Shown here: positions 27,460 to 36,606 of the stretch, piece by piece
How the letters are laid out: each line of letters opens with the position of its first letter
Position numbering within the stretch: the stretch's first letter is position 1
Assembly: GCF_900104895.1 (NCBI RefSeq)
Contig: NZ_LT629742.1
Location: 3,162,001 to 3,226,000 of the forward strand
Reading direction: 5' to 3'
DNA: 64,000 nt
Source: Microterricola viridarii
GTDB lineage: Bacteria; Actinomycetota; Actinomycetes; Actinomycetales; Microbacteriaceae
Program-made: the position numbers and the translations under genes
Notes under the pieces: generated by a model
The model's input: only the letters and a program-made list of their open reading frames with translations
What the model was told of the DNA's origin: nothing
Database searches by the model: none

Positions 27460-27905
27460 CCGCGCCCGGCCGAGGCGGCGTCCAGCACAACGTCGATCGC
27501 CGCCACGACGGATGCCGGCTGCTCGTGCTCCCAGAACCGCAACACCGTCCAGCCGGCAGCCGCCAACCGCTCCGCGGTGTCAGCGTCGCGGGCCCGGTTG
27601 CCGGCGGCCTTCGCCTCCCAGTAGTCGCGGTGCGCGACCGGCGCCTGGTAGTGCAGCGGGCAGCCGTGCCAGAAGCAGCCGTCGATGAAGACCGCCACCC
27701 GGGCGCGGGTGAAGACGACATCCGCGGTGCGGCGCAGCCCCGCCACCGGCCGGTAGTTCACTCGGTAGCGGCGCCCCTCTGCGTGCAGCAGGCGGCGCAC
27801 CGCCAGCTCGGGGGCGGTGTCGCGGCTGCGGTTGCCGCGCATCGAGGCCCGAGCTGCCTCCGAACTGGCCCAGGAGGTGGCCGGCATCCGAGGCGAATCG
27901 ACCAT
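27456..27905 (-). CDS. vsr: Very short patch repair endonuclease
   Basis: Nicks DNA 5' of T in T:G mismatches produced by deamination of 5-methylcytosine. The 149-residue protein has the family landmarks in order: MRGNRSRDTAPELAVRRLLH, YRVNYRPVAGLRRTADVVFTR (catalytic Asp in ADVVF), VAVFIDGCFWHGCPLHY (zinc-binding and active-site His), AHRDYWEAKAAGNRARD and GWTVLRFWEHE. The start at ATG 27905 is chosen for length; the conserved region begins about 22 residues later. It lies 20 bp after a DHFR-like gene in one probable operon. No cytosine methylase is adjacent; the nearest is in the island 9 kb away. Confidence 0.93.
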   Translation of the reverse strand: MVDSPRMPATSWASSEAARASMRGNRSRDTAPELAVRRLLHAEGRRYRVNYRPVAGLRRTADVVFTRARVAVFIDGCFWHGCPLHYQAPVAHRDYWEAKAAGNRARDADTAERLAAAGWTVLRFWEHEQPASVVAAIDVVLDAASAGRG

Positions 27906-27925
27906 GAGGGGCCATGGCGCAGCCC

Positions 27926-28531
27926 TCAGTGCAGCACCTTGTAGCGCACGTGCGTGACCAGCGGCGAACTCGTCACGCCGAACTGCTCCAACTGCACGTC
28001 GCCGACGCCCTCGAGCAGCCGCTCGCCGGCGCCCAGGACGACCGGCGCGATGTGCAGGCGCAGCTCGTCGAGCAGGCCGGCGGCGAGCGCCTGCTGCACC
28101 GTGGACGCACCCCCGGCGATTGACACCCCGCGGCCGCCGGATGCCGCGAGCGCCCGTTCGTGGGCAGCGACGAAGCCGTCCGTCACGAAGTGGAACGTCG
28201 TGCCGCCCGCCATCTCCAGGCTCTCCCGCGGGTAGTGGGTGAGCACGAAGACCGGGCCGTGGTACGGCGGCTCCTCGCCCCACCAGCCGCGCCACTCCTC
28301 CGGCCCTGCGGAATCCCACGGGCCCCGGATCGGCCCGAACATGTTGCGCCCCATGATGAACGCGCCCGCGTCGACGATGGCCGCGATCTCGGCCGCGCTC
28401 TCCTCGGGGTGCTCGAGATGCCAGCGGTGCAGTTGCATGCCGCCGACCCCGAGCGGGTTCTCCAGGCTCTGGTTCGGCCCGGCGCTGAAGCCGTCCACCG
28501 AGACGGCGATGTCGCTGAAGACGTTGCCCAT
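27926..28531 (-). CDS. Dihydrofolate reductase family protein (RibD C-terminal fold)
   Basis: A 201-residue NADPH-dependent reductase of the DHFR/RibD superfamily. SDIAVSVDGFSAGPNQ forms the first strand, FIMGRNMFGPIRGPW the cofactor-binding GR, VFVLTHYPRE and FHFVTDGF follow, and SIAGGASTVQQALAAGLLDE is the nucleotide-binding glycine segment near the C-terminus. The substrate is unknown. The ATG at 28531 is preceded by GGAGGA. It probably shares a transcript with vsr. Confidence 0.9.
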   Translation of the reverse strand: MGNVFSDIAVSVDGFSAGPNQSLENPLGVGGMQLHRWHLEHPEESAAEIAAIVDAGAFIMGRNMFGPIRGPWDSAGPEEWRGWWGEEPPYHGPVFVLTHYPRESLEMAGGTTFHFVTDGFVAAHERALAASGGRGVSIAGGASTVQQALAAGLLDELRLHIAPVVLGAGERLLEGVGDVQLEQFGVTSSPLVTHVRYKVLH

Positions 28532-28634
28532 GGGCCGATCCTCCTCCCGCGGGCCGCCGCCTGCAAGCATCGGTCACTGTCCAGAGGCTTCCTTGGAGTG
28601 GGCTGCCGCCTTTCGCGACGCGCGCGTCGCGCCC

Positions 28635-28667
28635 GCTGGCTCGAGGGAGGGTGCGACCGACGCCAAC
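28635..28667 (+). repeat. Repeat family A, degenerate copy
   Basis: GCTGGCTCGAGGGAGG ... CGACCGACGCCAAC in the divergent region between the DHFR-like gene and the membrane protein. Confidence 0.75.
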
Positions 28668-28739
28668 TCGCCGCATCCGGGCAATCCCTGTGGCGGCGCG
28701 GCTCCGCGTCCCCCAGACTTGCGGCGGAAAGGCCCTCCC

Positions 28740-29744
28740 ATGCTCATTGTGCTCGTCTGCATCGCGCTGGCTCTCTGCGGTCTGGCGCTCATGGTCGCCT
28801 GGCGCCGACTGAGTCTGACCCCGCCGGATGCCGCCGAGCTCGGGGCGAGCGCAGGCAGCCGGGAGGTGCAGCCGAGCCCCGCGGAGTCGGTGCCGGCGAC
28901 CGCCCCGGTCGCGGTGCCGCCCGGGTCGCCGCTGCCGGCGCCCGCGGCGTCTGCCGCCCCGCCCGCATCGGCCGCCCCGGCATCCCCCAACACACCACCC
29001 GCACCTGCCGGCCCGGCCCAGCGGGTCCGCGCCGCGCTGCGCCGCTACCTGTGGTGGGCGACCGTCGTGACGGTCGCGTGCTTCGGCACCGCCCTGCTCT
29101 GGAGCCTGCCCGCCTCCCGCCTGGTCATGCGCGTGTTGGCGCTCACCTCGCCGCACGCCGAGGGCAGCCACACCGAGGCGGAGGCGCTCGTGGGCACCAT
29201 CTCCGTCGACGGCACCCTCTCCCTGCTGATCTTCGGCGTCCTCCCCAACGCGTTCCTCTCCGCCGTCCTGTTCGCGCTCATCCACCGTTGGCTCCCCCGC
29301 GGCTGGCTGGGCGGCCTGATCTTCGGTTCGCTCCTTCTGGTGGTGGCGGCGCCGATCGACGACCCGCTGCGCGCGCGGAACCCCGACTTCGCCTTCCTCG
29401 GGCCGGGCTGGCTGGCCGTGCTCCTGTTCACCGTGCTCGTCCTCGGGCACGGGATGCTGCTGGCCGCGGTGTTCGGCTGGTACAGCAGGCGGCTGCCGCT
29501 GCGCCCCGCGCGCCCGTGGCTGGCCTACGCCCCGCTGCTCGCGGCCGTGGTCTACATTCCGATCGGCGTCCTGCTGCTGATTGGCGCGGGCGCCACTGCG
29601 CTCGGGGCGCTGATCGTGCCGGCGGTCGGGCGCTGGTGGGTGTCCCGGTCGGTGGCACTGGCCGGCCGCATCGCGCTGGCGCTGCTCACCCTGCTCGCCC
29701 TGCCCGGCTTCATCACCGCGGTCATCACGATCGCCGCTCGCTGA
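28740..29744 (+). CDS. Hypothetical polytopic membrane protein
   Basis: A 334-residue protein. It has an N-terminal membrane helix (MLIVLVCIALALCGLALMVA), a Pro/Ala-rich linker over about residues 27-95, then about six further helices. The middle loop contains SRLVMRVLALTSPHAEGSHTEAEALVGTISV, reminiscent of uncharacterised actinobacterial membrane proteins, but I cannot name a family. GGAAAGG lies upstream of the ATG. It is flanked on both sides by family A repeats. Confidence 0.78.
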   Translation: MLIVLVCIALALCGLALMVAWRRLSLTPPDAAELGASAGSREVQPSPAESVPATAPVAVPPGSPLPAPAASAAPPASAAPASPNTPPAPAGPAQRVRAALRRYLWWATVVTVACFGTALLWSLPASRLVMRVLALTSPHAEGSHTEAEALVGTISVDGTLSLLIFGVLPNAFLSAVLFALIHRWLPRGWLGGLIFGSLLLVVAAPIDDPLRARNPDFAFLGPGWLAVLLFTVLVLGHGMLLAAVFGWYSRRLPLRPARPWLAYAPLLAAVVYIPIGVLLLIGAGATALGALIVPAVGRWWVSRSVALAGRIALALLTLLALPGFITAVITIAAR

Positions 29745-29759
29745 GCGCCCGCCCTCCCC

Positions 29760-29793
29760 GCTTGCTCGAGGGAGCCTGTGCCCGAAGCCAGCC
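29760..29793 (+). repeat. Repeat family A, degenerate copy
   Basis: GCTTGCTCGAGGGAGCC ... CCCGAAGCCAGCC, 16 bp after the membrane-protein gene. Confidence 0.7.
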
Positions 29794-29839
29794 GCCCCGC
29801 TCGGGCATACAAACCGGTCCACCCGCGTTGACCCCTCCC

Positions 29840-30175
29840 ATGAGCGAATCCACAGTGCAGCCCGAGGCCGTCGACACCTCCACCGTCACCATCCGCCGCA
29901 ACGACGAGGCGAGCCGCTACGAGGCACTGGTCGGAGCGGATGTCGCAGCCTACGCCGAATACCGTCTCCGGCCATCGGAACGCATCGTCTTCACGCACAC
30001 CGTGACCGAGGAAGCCTTCACCCGTCGCGGCATCGCGACCCAGCTCGTCGAATGGGCGCTCACCGATGCCCGCGACCGCGGCGAGACCATCGTGCCCCGC
30101 TGCCCGTTCGTGGTCAGTTATCTGGAGACGCACCACCAGTTCGACGACGCGCTGGAGCGCCCGGCCGGCGACTAA
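29840..30175 (+). CDS. Small GNAT-fold N-acetyltransferase (YjdJ-like)
   Basis: A 111-residue minimal acetyltransferase: RNDEASRYEALV first strand, IVFTHTVTEEAFTRRGIATQ with the RGxA acetyl-CoA loop, and RGETIVPRCPFVVSYLETH closing the fold. Start ATG 29840. It is a paralog of the gene at 10375 with a longer N-terminus. Substrate unknown. Confidence 0.88.
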   Translation: MSESTVQPEAVDTSTVTIRRNDEASRYEALVGADVAAYAEYRLRPSERIVFTHTVTEEAFTRRGIATQLVEWALTDARDRGETIVPRCPFVVSYLETHHQFDDALERPAGD

Positions 30176-30195
30176 GCGCGCACGCCCCTTTTCAC

Positions 30196-30230
30196 GTCGG
30201 CTCGAGGGAGCGCCAGCGACCGAAGCCGAG
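30196..30230 (+). repeat. Repeat family A copy
   Basis: GTCGGCTCGAGGGAGC ... CGACCGAAGCCGAG. Both outer arms changed together (GTCGGC, GCCGAG), a partly compensatory change that preserves most of the pairing. Confidence 0.8.
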
Positions 30231-30238
30231 AGCGCCCG

Positions 30239-31054
30239 CTACCCGGCCAGCGCGCCGAGAATCAGCGGCAGCAGCGTCGGCAGGAGCGCCCACAGCCCCA
30301 CGAGCAGCGCGACAATCCCGGCCATGCCGGCGAAGCCCCACAGCCGTCGCCGCCTCCGCGCCGCCCGCACCTCCGCGTGCAGGGCCGCGAACTGGCTGCG
30401 CGCCGCGACGTGGTCGCCGGCATCCGTCGCCCGCCAGGAGGCCGGGTCGTCGACGACGGCCAGCACCTCCGCGACCGCATCGGCGCTGAGCACCGCCGGC
30501 TGCTCGCGGAGCCACCGGCGCACCTCGTGCGAGTTCAGCACGCGCACGCGCTCGGGCCGCTCCTTCACGGTGATGCGCTTGGGGTCGACGAACACGAGCA
30601 GCGGGTGCACCGCAATCGGATGCGGCAGCCGGCTGCCCAGCAGCTTCGCGACCTTGCCGGCCTCGCCCGTCGCGGCCGGGATGTACGGCTGGCGCTGCCC
30701 GTCGACCAGGAGCGTGCGTCCGGCCACCCAGATGCCCTTGTCGGCGTGGTGCTTGGTGTTGATCGTGAAGACGCCGCCCGGCCCGACCACCAGGTGGTCG
30801 ATGTCGGTGTCCTTGGTACCGACTGGCAGGGCGTGCCGCGTGGCCCAGCCCTCCGGCAGGCGTTCGAGGATGCCGCCGACAGCGATCTCTCCGACCGCGC
30901 CGAGGTACCAGGAGCGCGCCTCCTCGGCGAGCGGCGAGCTCCCGAAGAAGCGTTGCACCGGAGTGCGGGGCGTCGCGCCGGCCTGGTGGCGCAGTGTCTC
31001 GTCGATGACGAGCTGGCCCGCGAATCGTTCGCGCATCGTTGCGGTACTAGCCAT
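30239..31054 (-). CDS. NERD domain-containing membrane protein
   Basis: A 271-residue protein with a nuclease-related (NERD) domain over about residues 45-150: GAVGEIAVGGILERLPEGW, ALPVGTKDTDIDHLVVGPGG and VFTINTKHHADKGIW, with the metal-site-like D-x-D and the T-K-H core of restriction-endonuclease-like folds. The C-terminus ends in one membrane helix (MAGIVALLVGLWALLPTLL). The start at ATG 31054 is chosen to avoid a long unsupported extension. A decayed copy lies at 39588-40240 and a third NERD gene at 49305. Enzymatic activity of NERD proteins is largely unproven. Confidence 0.85.
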   Translation of the reverse strand: MASTATMRERFAGQLVIDETLRHQAGATPRTPVQRFFGSSPLAEEARSWYLGAVGEIAVGGILERLPEGWATRHALPVGTKDTDIDHLVVGPGGVFTINTKHHADKGIWVAGRTLLVDGQRQPYIPAATGEAGKVAKLLGSRLPHPIAVHPLLVFVDPKRITVKERPERVRVLNSHEVRRWLREQPAVLSADAVAEVLAVVDDPASWRATDAGDHVAARSQFAALHAEVRAARRRRRLWGFAGMAGIVALLVGLWALLPTLLPLILGALAG

Positions 31055-31239
31055 CGGCTCCCCTGAGAGTTTCTCACTCACAGTAATGCCCATTGCGGCA
31101 AACGGCCGAATCCCCCGAACGGGTCTGAACGCAGGAAATGCGAGCAGGGCACTCAATTCACTCTTGACGGCACCCGAACGGGGGTCAAAGATGTGAATCG
31201 TTCGGCTTGCCACTGTTCTGCTTGACGCCAGGAGTGCTC

Positions 31240-34200
31240 ATGTTCCGTCACCTCGCCATCGCCACCGTCGCCGCTCTCGTCATCACCGGCGTCAGCGCAG
31301 CACCGAGCATGGCGAGCTCGCCGCCGCCCGAGGCATCCGACCAACTCTCCGTCTACACGGGCACCGTGGACGCCGCCGGCCTCGCGGCCCTCGTCGACCT
31401 CGGCGTCGACCGCCACGACGTCACGGCCACACCCGGCAGCGACGGCAGCATGGACGTGCAGGTGATCCTGAGCGGCGAGCAGGCGAGCGAGCTCGCCGAG
31501 GCGGGCACCGAGCTGGAGCTGAAGGCGGCCCCGGATGCCGGCCGCCGCACGCTCCAGGCCGAGGGCGTCTTCCGCATGTACAGCGGTGCCGGCGGCCTGC
31601 AGGAGGAGCTCATCGGCCAGGCGGCCGCCTTCCCGAAGATCGCCCAGCTGCAGCAGATCGGCCAGACCGTGAACGGGCAAGACATCACGGCGGTGCGGGT
31701 GACGAAGAACGCGAAGGCGGGCAAGGACGGCAAGAAGCCGACGACTGTCTTCATCGGCGCGCAGCACGCCCGCGAGTGGATTACCCCCGAGATGGTGCGC
31801 CGCCTGCTCAACGAGGTGCTCACCGGCTACGGCAGCGACCCGCGCATCACCAAGCTCGTCGACACGACCGAGATGTGGTTCATCCCGGTGGCCAACCCCG
31901 ACGGCTACGACTTCACCTTCCAAGAGGGCCAGCGGCTGTGGCGGAAGAACCTGCACGACAACAACGGTGACGGCGTGATCGGCACGGGCGACGGCGTCGA
32001 CCTCAACCGCAACTACCCGACCCGCTGGGGCTACGACAACGAGGGCTCCTCGCCGAATCCGGCCAGCGAGACGTACCGCGGCACCGCGCCGGCATCCGAA
32101 CCCGAGACCAAGGCGCTCGACTCGCTGTTCAAGCGTCTCTCCCCCGAGTTCTTCATCAACTACCACTCGGCCTCGGAGTTGCTGCTGCACGGCATCGGCT
32201 GGCAGGTGGCCACCCCGTCGCCGGACGACGTGATCTACGAGGCGATGGTCGGCGACGACGCGAACCCGGCCGTGCCCGGCTACGACCCCGACATCTCGGC
32301 CGAGCTGTACACGACGAACGGCGACACCGACTCGCACATGCAGGAGGCATACGGCGCGCTCGGCTTCACCCCCGAGATGACGACGTGTGAGACGGTCTCC
32401 GACTCGATTCCGGATGACGCGTGGCTGTCCGAGGACTGCCTGAGCGGCTTCAACTTCCCGGACGACGAGGGCCTCATCCAGGCCGAGTTCGAGAAGAACG
32501 TGCCGTTCGCGCTGGCCGTCGCCGAGTCGGCACTCGACCCCGACGACCCCGTGTCGGTCGTCAACCGCGACGCCGCCGACTTCCAGGTCGACAGCTTCAC
32601 CGTCTCCTACGGCGACCCGCAGCCTGTGGCCGTCGTCGCCAAGCGCAGCCTGCAGAAGCGGGAGCTGAACTACTCCATCAATGGCGGGCCCGTGAAGCGC
32701 GCGGGCGTGAACGAATGGGCGGGCGGCGAGCGCTACGGCGCCGAGAACACCGACTACTACGCCGAGTACCGCGGCATCGTGAAGGGCGCGAAGCCCGGCG
32801 ACAGCGTCGAGGTGTGGTTCACCGGGCGCGCGCACCCCCAGGACAAGAAGGGCAGCGCCGCCGCCCGCACGGTGGAGAGCGAGCACTTCACGTACACGCT
32901 CGCCCAGGACACCGGCAACCCGGCGCTCGTCATCGCCAACGAGGACTACACCGGCGTGAACCCCACCTACCCTTCCGGCACGACGGCGCCGAAGTACCTC
33001 GACGAGCACGTCGCGGCGCTCCAGGCCAACGGCGTGACCCCGGACGTGTGGGATGTCGACCAGCAGGGCGTGCCGCATCCGCTCGCCGTGCTCAGCCACT
33101 ACGACGCGACGCTCTGGTACCTCGGCGACAACCGGCTCACCCAGGACCCGGAGGACGAGCTGACCGAGTTCGGAAGCCAGGCGCTGCCCGACCTGTCGGT
33201 GGCCGAGCGCACCCAGTACCTGACGCTCGCGCTGCGCGACTACCTCAACGAGGGCGGCAAGCTCGGCTACACCGGCGAGACGACCGGCTACTACGGCATC
33301 CTCGCCGGCACCCTCGGCGGCATCTACTACGGCCTCGACGGCGCCCCCGACCAGCCCTGTGCCGTGACCCGGGACGCCTTCAGCGACTGCCTGCTCTACG
33401 CCGACGACTTCACCCAGTACTGGATGGGCGAGTACAACCGCACCCCGCTCGCCGCCAGCGGCGTCCTCGGAACGGCGGCCCCGATGGACGGCATCTCGGC
33501 CCTCTTCGGCGGCCCGGCCACGGTCGACAACCCCGTCGACGAGGCCGGCGCCCTCTCCCCCACCAGCGCCACGCTGCCGGTCGATGAGTTCCCGCAGTTC
33601 GCCAGCAGCGCGGTCGCCGACTACGCCGACCCGCAGGGCCCGTTCATCGCGATCGAGGGCTCGTGGGCGATGGCCGCCCCGCACATCGACGACGGCTACC
33701 AGCGCCTCGTGCGCAGCTACGACCTCAGCGCCCTGACGGCGGCCGACGCCCCGGCCTTCGAGGCCAAGTTCTCCTTCGACACCGAGGAGGGTTACGACCA
33801 CGTGATCGTCGAAGCCCGCACCGCTGGCGGCACGAACTGGACGACGCTGGCGGATGCCGCAAGCGGCGCCCCCGGCGCCCCCGGCGACGTGGCCACCTCC
33901 AGCGCCGTGCCGGCCGAGTGTGAGGCGGGCTTCCTCCTCGAGGAGCACCCGCAGCTCGCCAACTACCTCACCCTCGCCAACCCGTGCGTGCCGAGCGGTA
34001 GCTCCGGCGACTGGAACTCGTTCACGGGTTCCTCCGGCGGCTGGGTGCCGGTCTCCTACGACCTCAGCGCCTTCGCCGGCCAGCAGGTGGAGCTCTCCGT
34101 CAGCTACGTCACTGACCCGGCCACGGGCGGCACCGGCCTCATCCTCGACGACACCAAGCTCGTGACGACGGCCGGCGAATCGCAGGCGGAGGGCTTCGAG

Positions 34201-34410
34201 ACAGGCCTCGGCGCCTGGAGCGTCCCGGGTGCCCCGGCCTCCAGCCCGGGCAACGCCTCGGACTTCGTGCGCACGAACGGCCTCGGCGGCATCGTCGCTG
34301 GCGTCACCACTCCCGACACCGTGATGCTCGGCTTCGGCCTCGAACAGCTCGCGACCGACGCCGACCGCGCCACCGTCGCCGGGCGGGTCCTGAGTCACTT
34401 GCTCGGGTAG
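31240..34410 (+). CDS. Secreted M14 family zinc carboxypeptidase
   Basis: A 1056-residue extracellular metallocarboxypeptidase. It begins with a signal peptide (MFRHLAIATVAALVITGVSA) and a propeptide-like region of about 90 residues. The M14 domain follows: zinc ligands His176 and Glu179 in QHAREWITPEM, substrate-site VDLNRNYPTRWGYD, zinc ligand His309 in FINYHSASE and catalytic Glu379 in FTPEMTTCE. The C-terminal half is a long all-beta extension, including an immune-inhibitor-A-like segment (EAKFSFDTEEGYDHVIVEA, SYDLSAFAGQQVELSVSYV) that probably binds substrate or cell wall. GGAG precedes the ATG. It was not transferred with the neighbouring island: its composition and GGATGCC words are those of the host. 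Confidence 0.93.
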   Translation: MFRHLAIATVAALVITGVSAAPSMASSPPPEASDQLSVYTGTVDAAGLAALVDLGVDRHDVTATPGSDGSMDVQVILSGEQASELAEAGTELELKAAPDAGRRTLQAEGVFRMYSGAGGLQEELIGQAAAFPKIAQLQQIGQTVNGQDITAVRVTKNAKAGKDGKKPTTVFIGAQHAREWITPEMVRRLLNEVLTGYGSDPRITKLVDTTEMWFIPVANPDGYDFTFQEGQRLWRKNLHDNNGDGVIGTGDGVDLNRNYPTRWGYDNEGSSPNPASETYRGTAPASEPETKALDSLFKRLSPEFFINYHSASELLLHGIGWQVATPSPDDVIYEAMVGDDANPAVPGYDPDISAELYTTNGDTDSHMQEAYGALGFTPEMTTCETVSDSIPDDAWLSEDCLSGFNFPDDEGLIQAEFEKNVPFALAVAESALDPDDPVSVVNRDAADFQVDSFTVSYGDPQPVAVVAKRSLQKRELNYSINGGPVKRAGVNEWAGGERYGAENTDYYAEYRGIVKGAKPGDSVEVWFTGRAHPQDKKGSAAARTVESEHFTYTLAQDTGNPALVIANEDYTGVNPTYPSGTTAPKYLDEHVAALQANGVTPDVWDVDQQGVPHPLAVLSHYDATLWYLGDNRLTQDPEDELTEFGSQALPDLSVAERTQYLTLALRDYLNEGGKLGYTGETTGYYGILAGTLGGIYYGLDGAPDQPCAVTRDAFSDCLLYADDFTQYWMGEYNRTPLAASGVLGTAAPMDGISALFGGPATVDNPVDEAGALSPTSATLPVDEFPQFASSAVADYADPQGPFIAIEGSWAMAAPHIDDGYQRLVRSYDLSALTAADAPAFEAKFSFDTEEGYDHVIVEARTAGGTNWTTLADAASGAPGAPGDVATSSAVPAECEAGFLLEEHPQLANYLTLANPCVPSGSSGDWNSFTGSSGGWVPVSYDLSAFAGQQVELSVSYVTDPATGGTGLILDDTKLVTTAGESQAEGFETGLGAWSVPGAPASSPGNASDFVRTNGLGGIVAGVTTPDTVMLGFGLEQLATDADRATVAGRVLSHLLG

Positions 34411-34830
34411 GCGAATCGACCAGCTGCAGCAACACGCCGCGGATCGCTGAAGGCCCGCTCCCGAGCACGCCTCGTTCAGCAAATGAGAGGGTTGCAGGTT
34501 CGCTATCGTTGCGCAGATGGAGGTCGATCGACGCCGAGGTTCGTCTGGCTCGAGCCGAGCCTGATGATCAGCATTCACCGGCGCAGTCGAATCCGAGTCT
34601 TCCCCGCGGGGCTGTCGAACGTGACCGTTGCCGAGACACAATCACTCAGCTGGGCATCGCAGCCCGCGCTCCGAACGCGCGGTCACATCGACTAAGTGGT
34701 GAGGTGTTCAATCCACACCAGCATCAAGCGTCACGCTACGCTCAGATGCGATAGGCATCGAGAGCGGCCCGCCAGAGGATGCCCCGACAACGGCCGAGGG
34801 CTACCTGCCCAGTCGCCCATAGGAATCGCC
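34411..34830. other. Gene-free left boundary of the 34.8-39.1 kb island
   Basis: No supportable gene. Composition changes here from the high-GC host pattern to the lower-GC island. No tRNA, integrase or clear direct repeat that could be an attachment site is visible. Confidence 0.6.
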
Positions 34831-36534
34831 TTGCCAGAAATCGATTTTCAGCCAGACAAGCGCACTGTAGAAGAACTCTTTGTCGGCGCGGATTACTACG
34901 TCATTCCGCGTTTTCAGCGGCCGTACAGCTGGGACGCGTCAAACCTGGATGATTTTTGGCGCGACGTCGTATACGACAATGAAATCGGCTACTTCATAGG
35001 CCCGATGGTCGCTTGGCGTGATCCGAGCAGCCCTGTACGTCGCCTCGTCGATGGTCAGCAGAGGTTAACGACGATCTCGATCATGTTTGCTGTGTTGCGC
35101 GACCACTTCGCTGCACTCGGAGAAACCAACCTCGCGAAGGGCGTACACCGCTATCTGGAGAAGGCCGACAGAAACAATGAACAGCAGTTCACCCTTCAAA
35201 CGGAGGTTGACTCGCCATTTCTTGCGCAAGCGATCTTCCGAGACCCGCCAGAGACCACGGTACTGCCGGCTACGGAAGAGGAACACGCGCTATCGAAGGC
35301 GCTTGACGCAATCAGACGGCGTGTTGAGGAGGAGGCTTCGAAGCGAAAGGATCCTCTCAGCTGGCTACTTGATCTACGAGATCGGCTACTCGGACTTCGC
35401 GTCATCTGGATTGAACACAGCAACGAAGACGACGCGTACGTTATTTTCGAGACCCTCAATAGCCGCGGGAAGGACTTGGAGGTCATCGATCTTCTCAAGA
35501 ACCATCTTCTGAACAAACTCCGTGGTACGGGCAATGCTGCGGCTGACACAGCCAGAACTAAGTGGCACAAGATGCGGAATGAACTGGAAGCAAACGAAAC
35601 GCGCAAACGAATCGATCCGAACCGCTTCATATTGCACTGGTGGCTGTCCGAAGAGAACTACGTTGCGGAACGCAAGCTCTTTCCAGCAGTAAAGCAAAAG
35701 GTGAAGTCGACAGCTATGGCAAAGACGCGCCTGGCCTCGCTTGTTCACGACGCGCCCCTTTATCGGGCCGTCATCGAGCCGTCGTCGCGCACCTGGCCAA
35801 CAGAGGAAACTACCGCCCGGCGCAGTTTGGAAGCGCTCGCCGTTTTCGGAATCGTGCAACCCGCACCCCTGCTGCTTGCTCTGTTGCGCGCTAGAACCGA
35901 CGCCCAGAAGCTCAGCGCTGGTCAGTTCAACAAGACGCTTCAAGTCATCGAACGTTTCCACTTCCAGCACACTGTTGTAAGCCAGCTTCGGAGTAGCGGC
36001 GGGGTCTCAGAGATGTATGCCAAGGCAGCTCGGGAGCTGAGCGCAACACGAAATGACGCCCAAAAACGTGCAACTGTTCTCAACGACATTCGAAAGAAAC
36101 TCGTCGACCGAGCACCTGACCCCGAGCAGTTTGTCTTGGCTTTCCAGGAACGCTTCCTATTCACGAATGACTACACGCGCGACAGCAAACTCATCCGGTA
36201 CGTTCTCGAGAACTTCCTCCGCGATGCAGCCCCATCCACAACCACGCAACAACTCACTATCGAACACATAATGCCGCAGCGGGACCTTTCCAGAGGGGCG
36301 TCCCTCGATACAGTTGGCGCGCTCGGCAATCTGATCCTTGTGAGCGAAGCAGTGAACCACAAGCTCGGAGATAAGCCATTCGAAGCGAAGAGGGCGATCC
36401 TTGCGAAGGAAGGGGTCAGCTATGACATCGGAGGAGTTCTCGACCAGTCGCAATGGAGTGCTGTGGAGGTTGCACAACGCACCTCCATTCTCGCCAAGCG
36501 CGCGATTGATCGAGTTTGGAAGCTTCCGCTGTAG
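34831..36534 (+). CDS. DUF262/DUF1524 protein (GmrSD-like)
   Basis: A 567-residue putative nucleotide-dependent defence nuclease. The N-terminal DUF262 domain has YYVIPRFQRPYSWD and the ParB/Srx-like RLVDGQQRLTT (Asp74), a nucleotide-binding signature; FETLNSRGKDLEVIDLLKN follows. The C-terminal DUF1524 HNH-type domain carries TIEHIMPQ (His479) and, later, GNLILVSEAVNHKLGDKPF. This is the domain order of GmrSD type IV restriction enzymes, which cut modified phage DNA. The TTG at 34831, preceded by AGGA, marks where homology should start. Codon use is clearly unlike the neighbours. It converges on the methyltransferase gene. Confidence 0.88.
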   Translation: MPEIDFQPDKRTVEELFVGADYYVIPRFQRPYSWDASNLDDFWRDVVYDNEIGYFIGPMVAWRDPSSPVRRLVDGQQRLTTISIMFAVLRDHFAALGETNLAKGVHRYLEKADRNNEQQFTLQTEVDSPFLAQAIFRDPPETTVLPATEEEHALSKALDAIRRRVEEEASKRKDPLSWLLDLRDRLLGLRVIWIEHSNEDDAYVIFETLNSRGKDLEVIDLLKNHLLNKLRGTGNAAADTARTKWHKMRNELEANETRKRIDPNRFILHWWLSEENYVAERKLFPAVKQKVKSTAMAKTRLASLVHDAPLYRAVIEPSSRTWPTEETTARRSLEALAVFGIVQPAPLLLALLRARTDAQKLSAGQFNKTLQVIERFHFQHTVVSQLRSSGGVSEMYAKAARELSATRNDAQKRATVLNDIRKKLVDRAPDPEQFVLAFQERFLFTNDYTRDSKLIRYVLENFLRDAAPSTTTQQLTIEHIMPQRDLSRGASLDTVGALGNLILVSEAVNHKLGDKPFEAKRAILAKEGVSYDIGGVLDQSQWSAVEVAQRTSILAKRAIDRVWKLPL

Positions 36535-36606
36535 AGCCTGATCTCCGTACTTGCGGCGCGCCCAGGAGGCGCCTTCCGAGCCCAAATGGCTGAGCCCCTC
36601 CTGGTG

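Noticed and set aside
28160-30175. Long plus-strand frame running from the DHFR-like gene into the small GNAT gene
   Set aside because: Only the last 111 codons (from 29840) have domain support. The rest is antisense to, or out of frame with, well-supported genes.
34480-34520. GGTTGCAGGTTCG resembling the T-arm of a tRNA at the island edge
   Set aside because: No acceptor, D or anticodon stems can be drawn around it, so it is not a tRNA or a tRNA-derived attachment site.
31153-34641. A very long open frame on the minus strand, opposite the carboxypeptidase gene
   Set aside because: It is the antisense of a gene with intact M14 motifs. High GC makes stops rare, and the translation has no domain and an odd composition.
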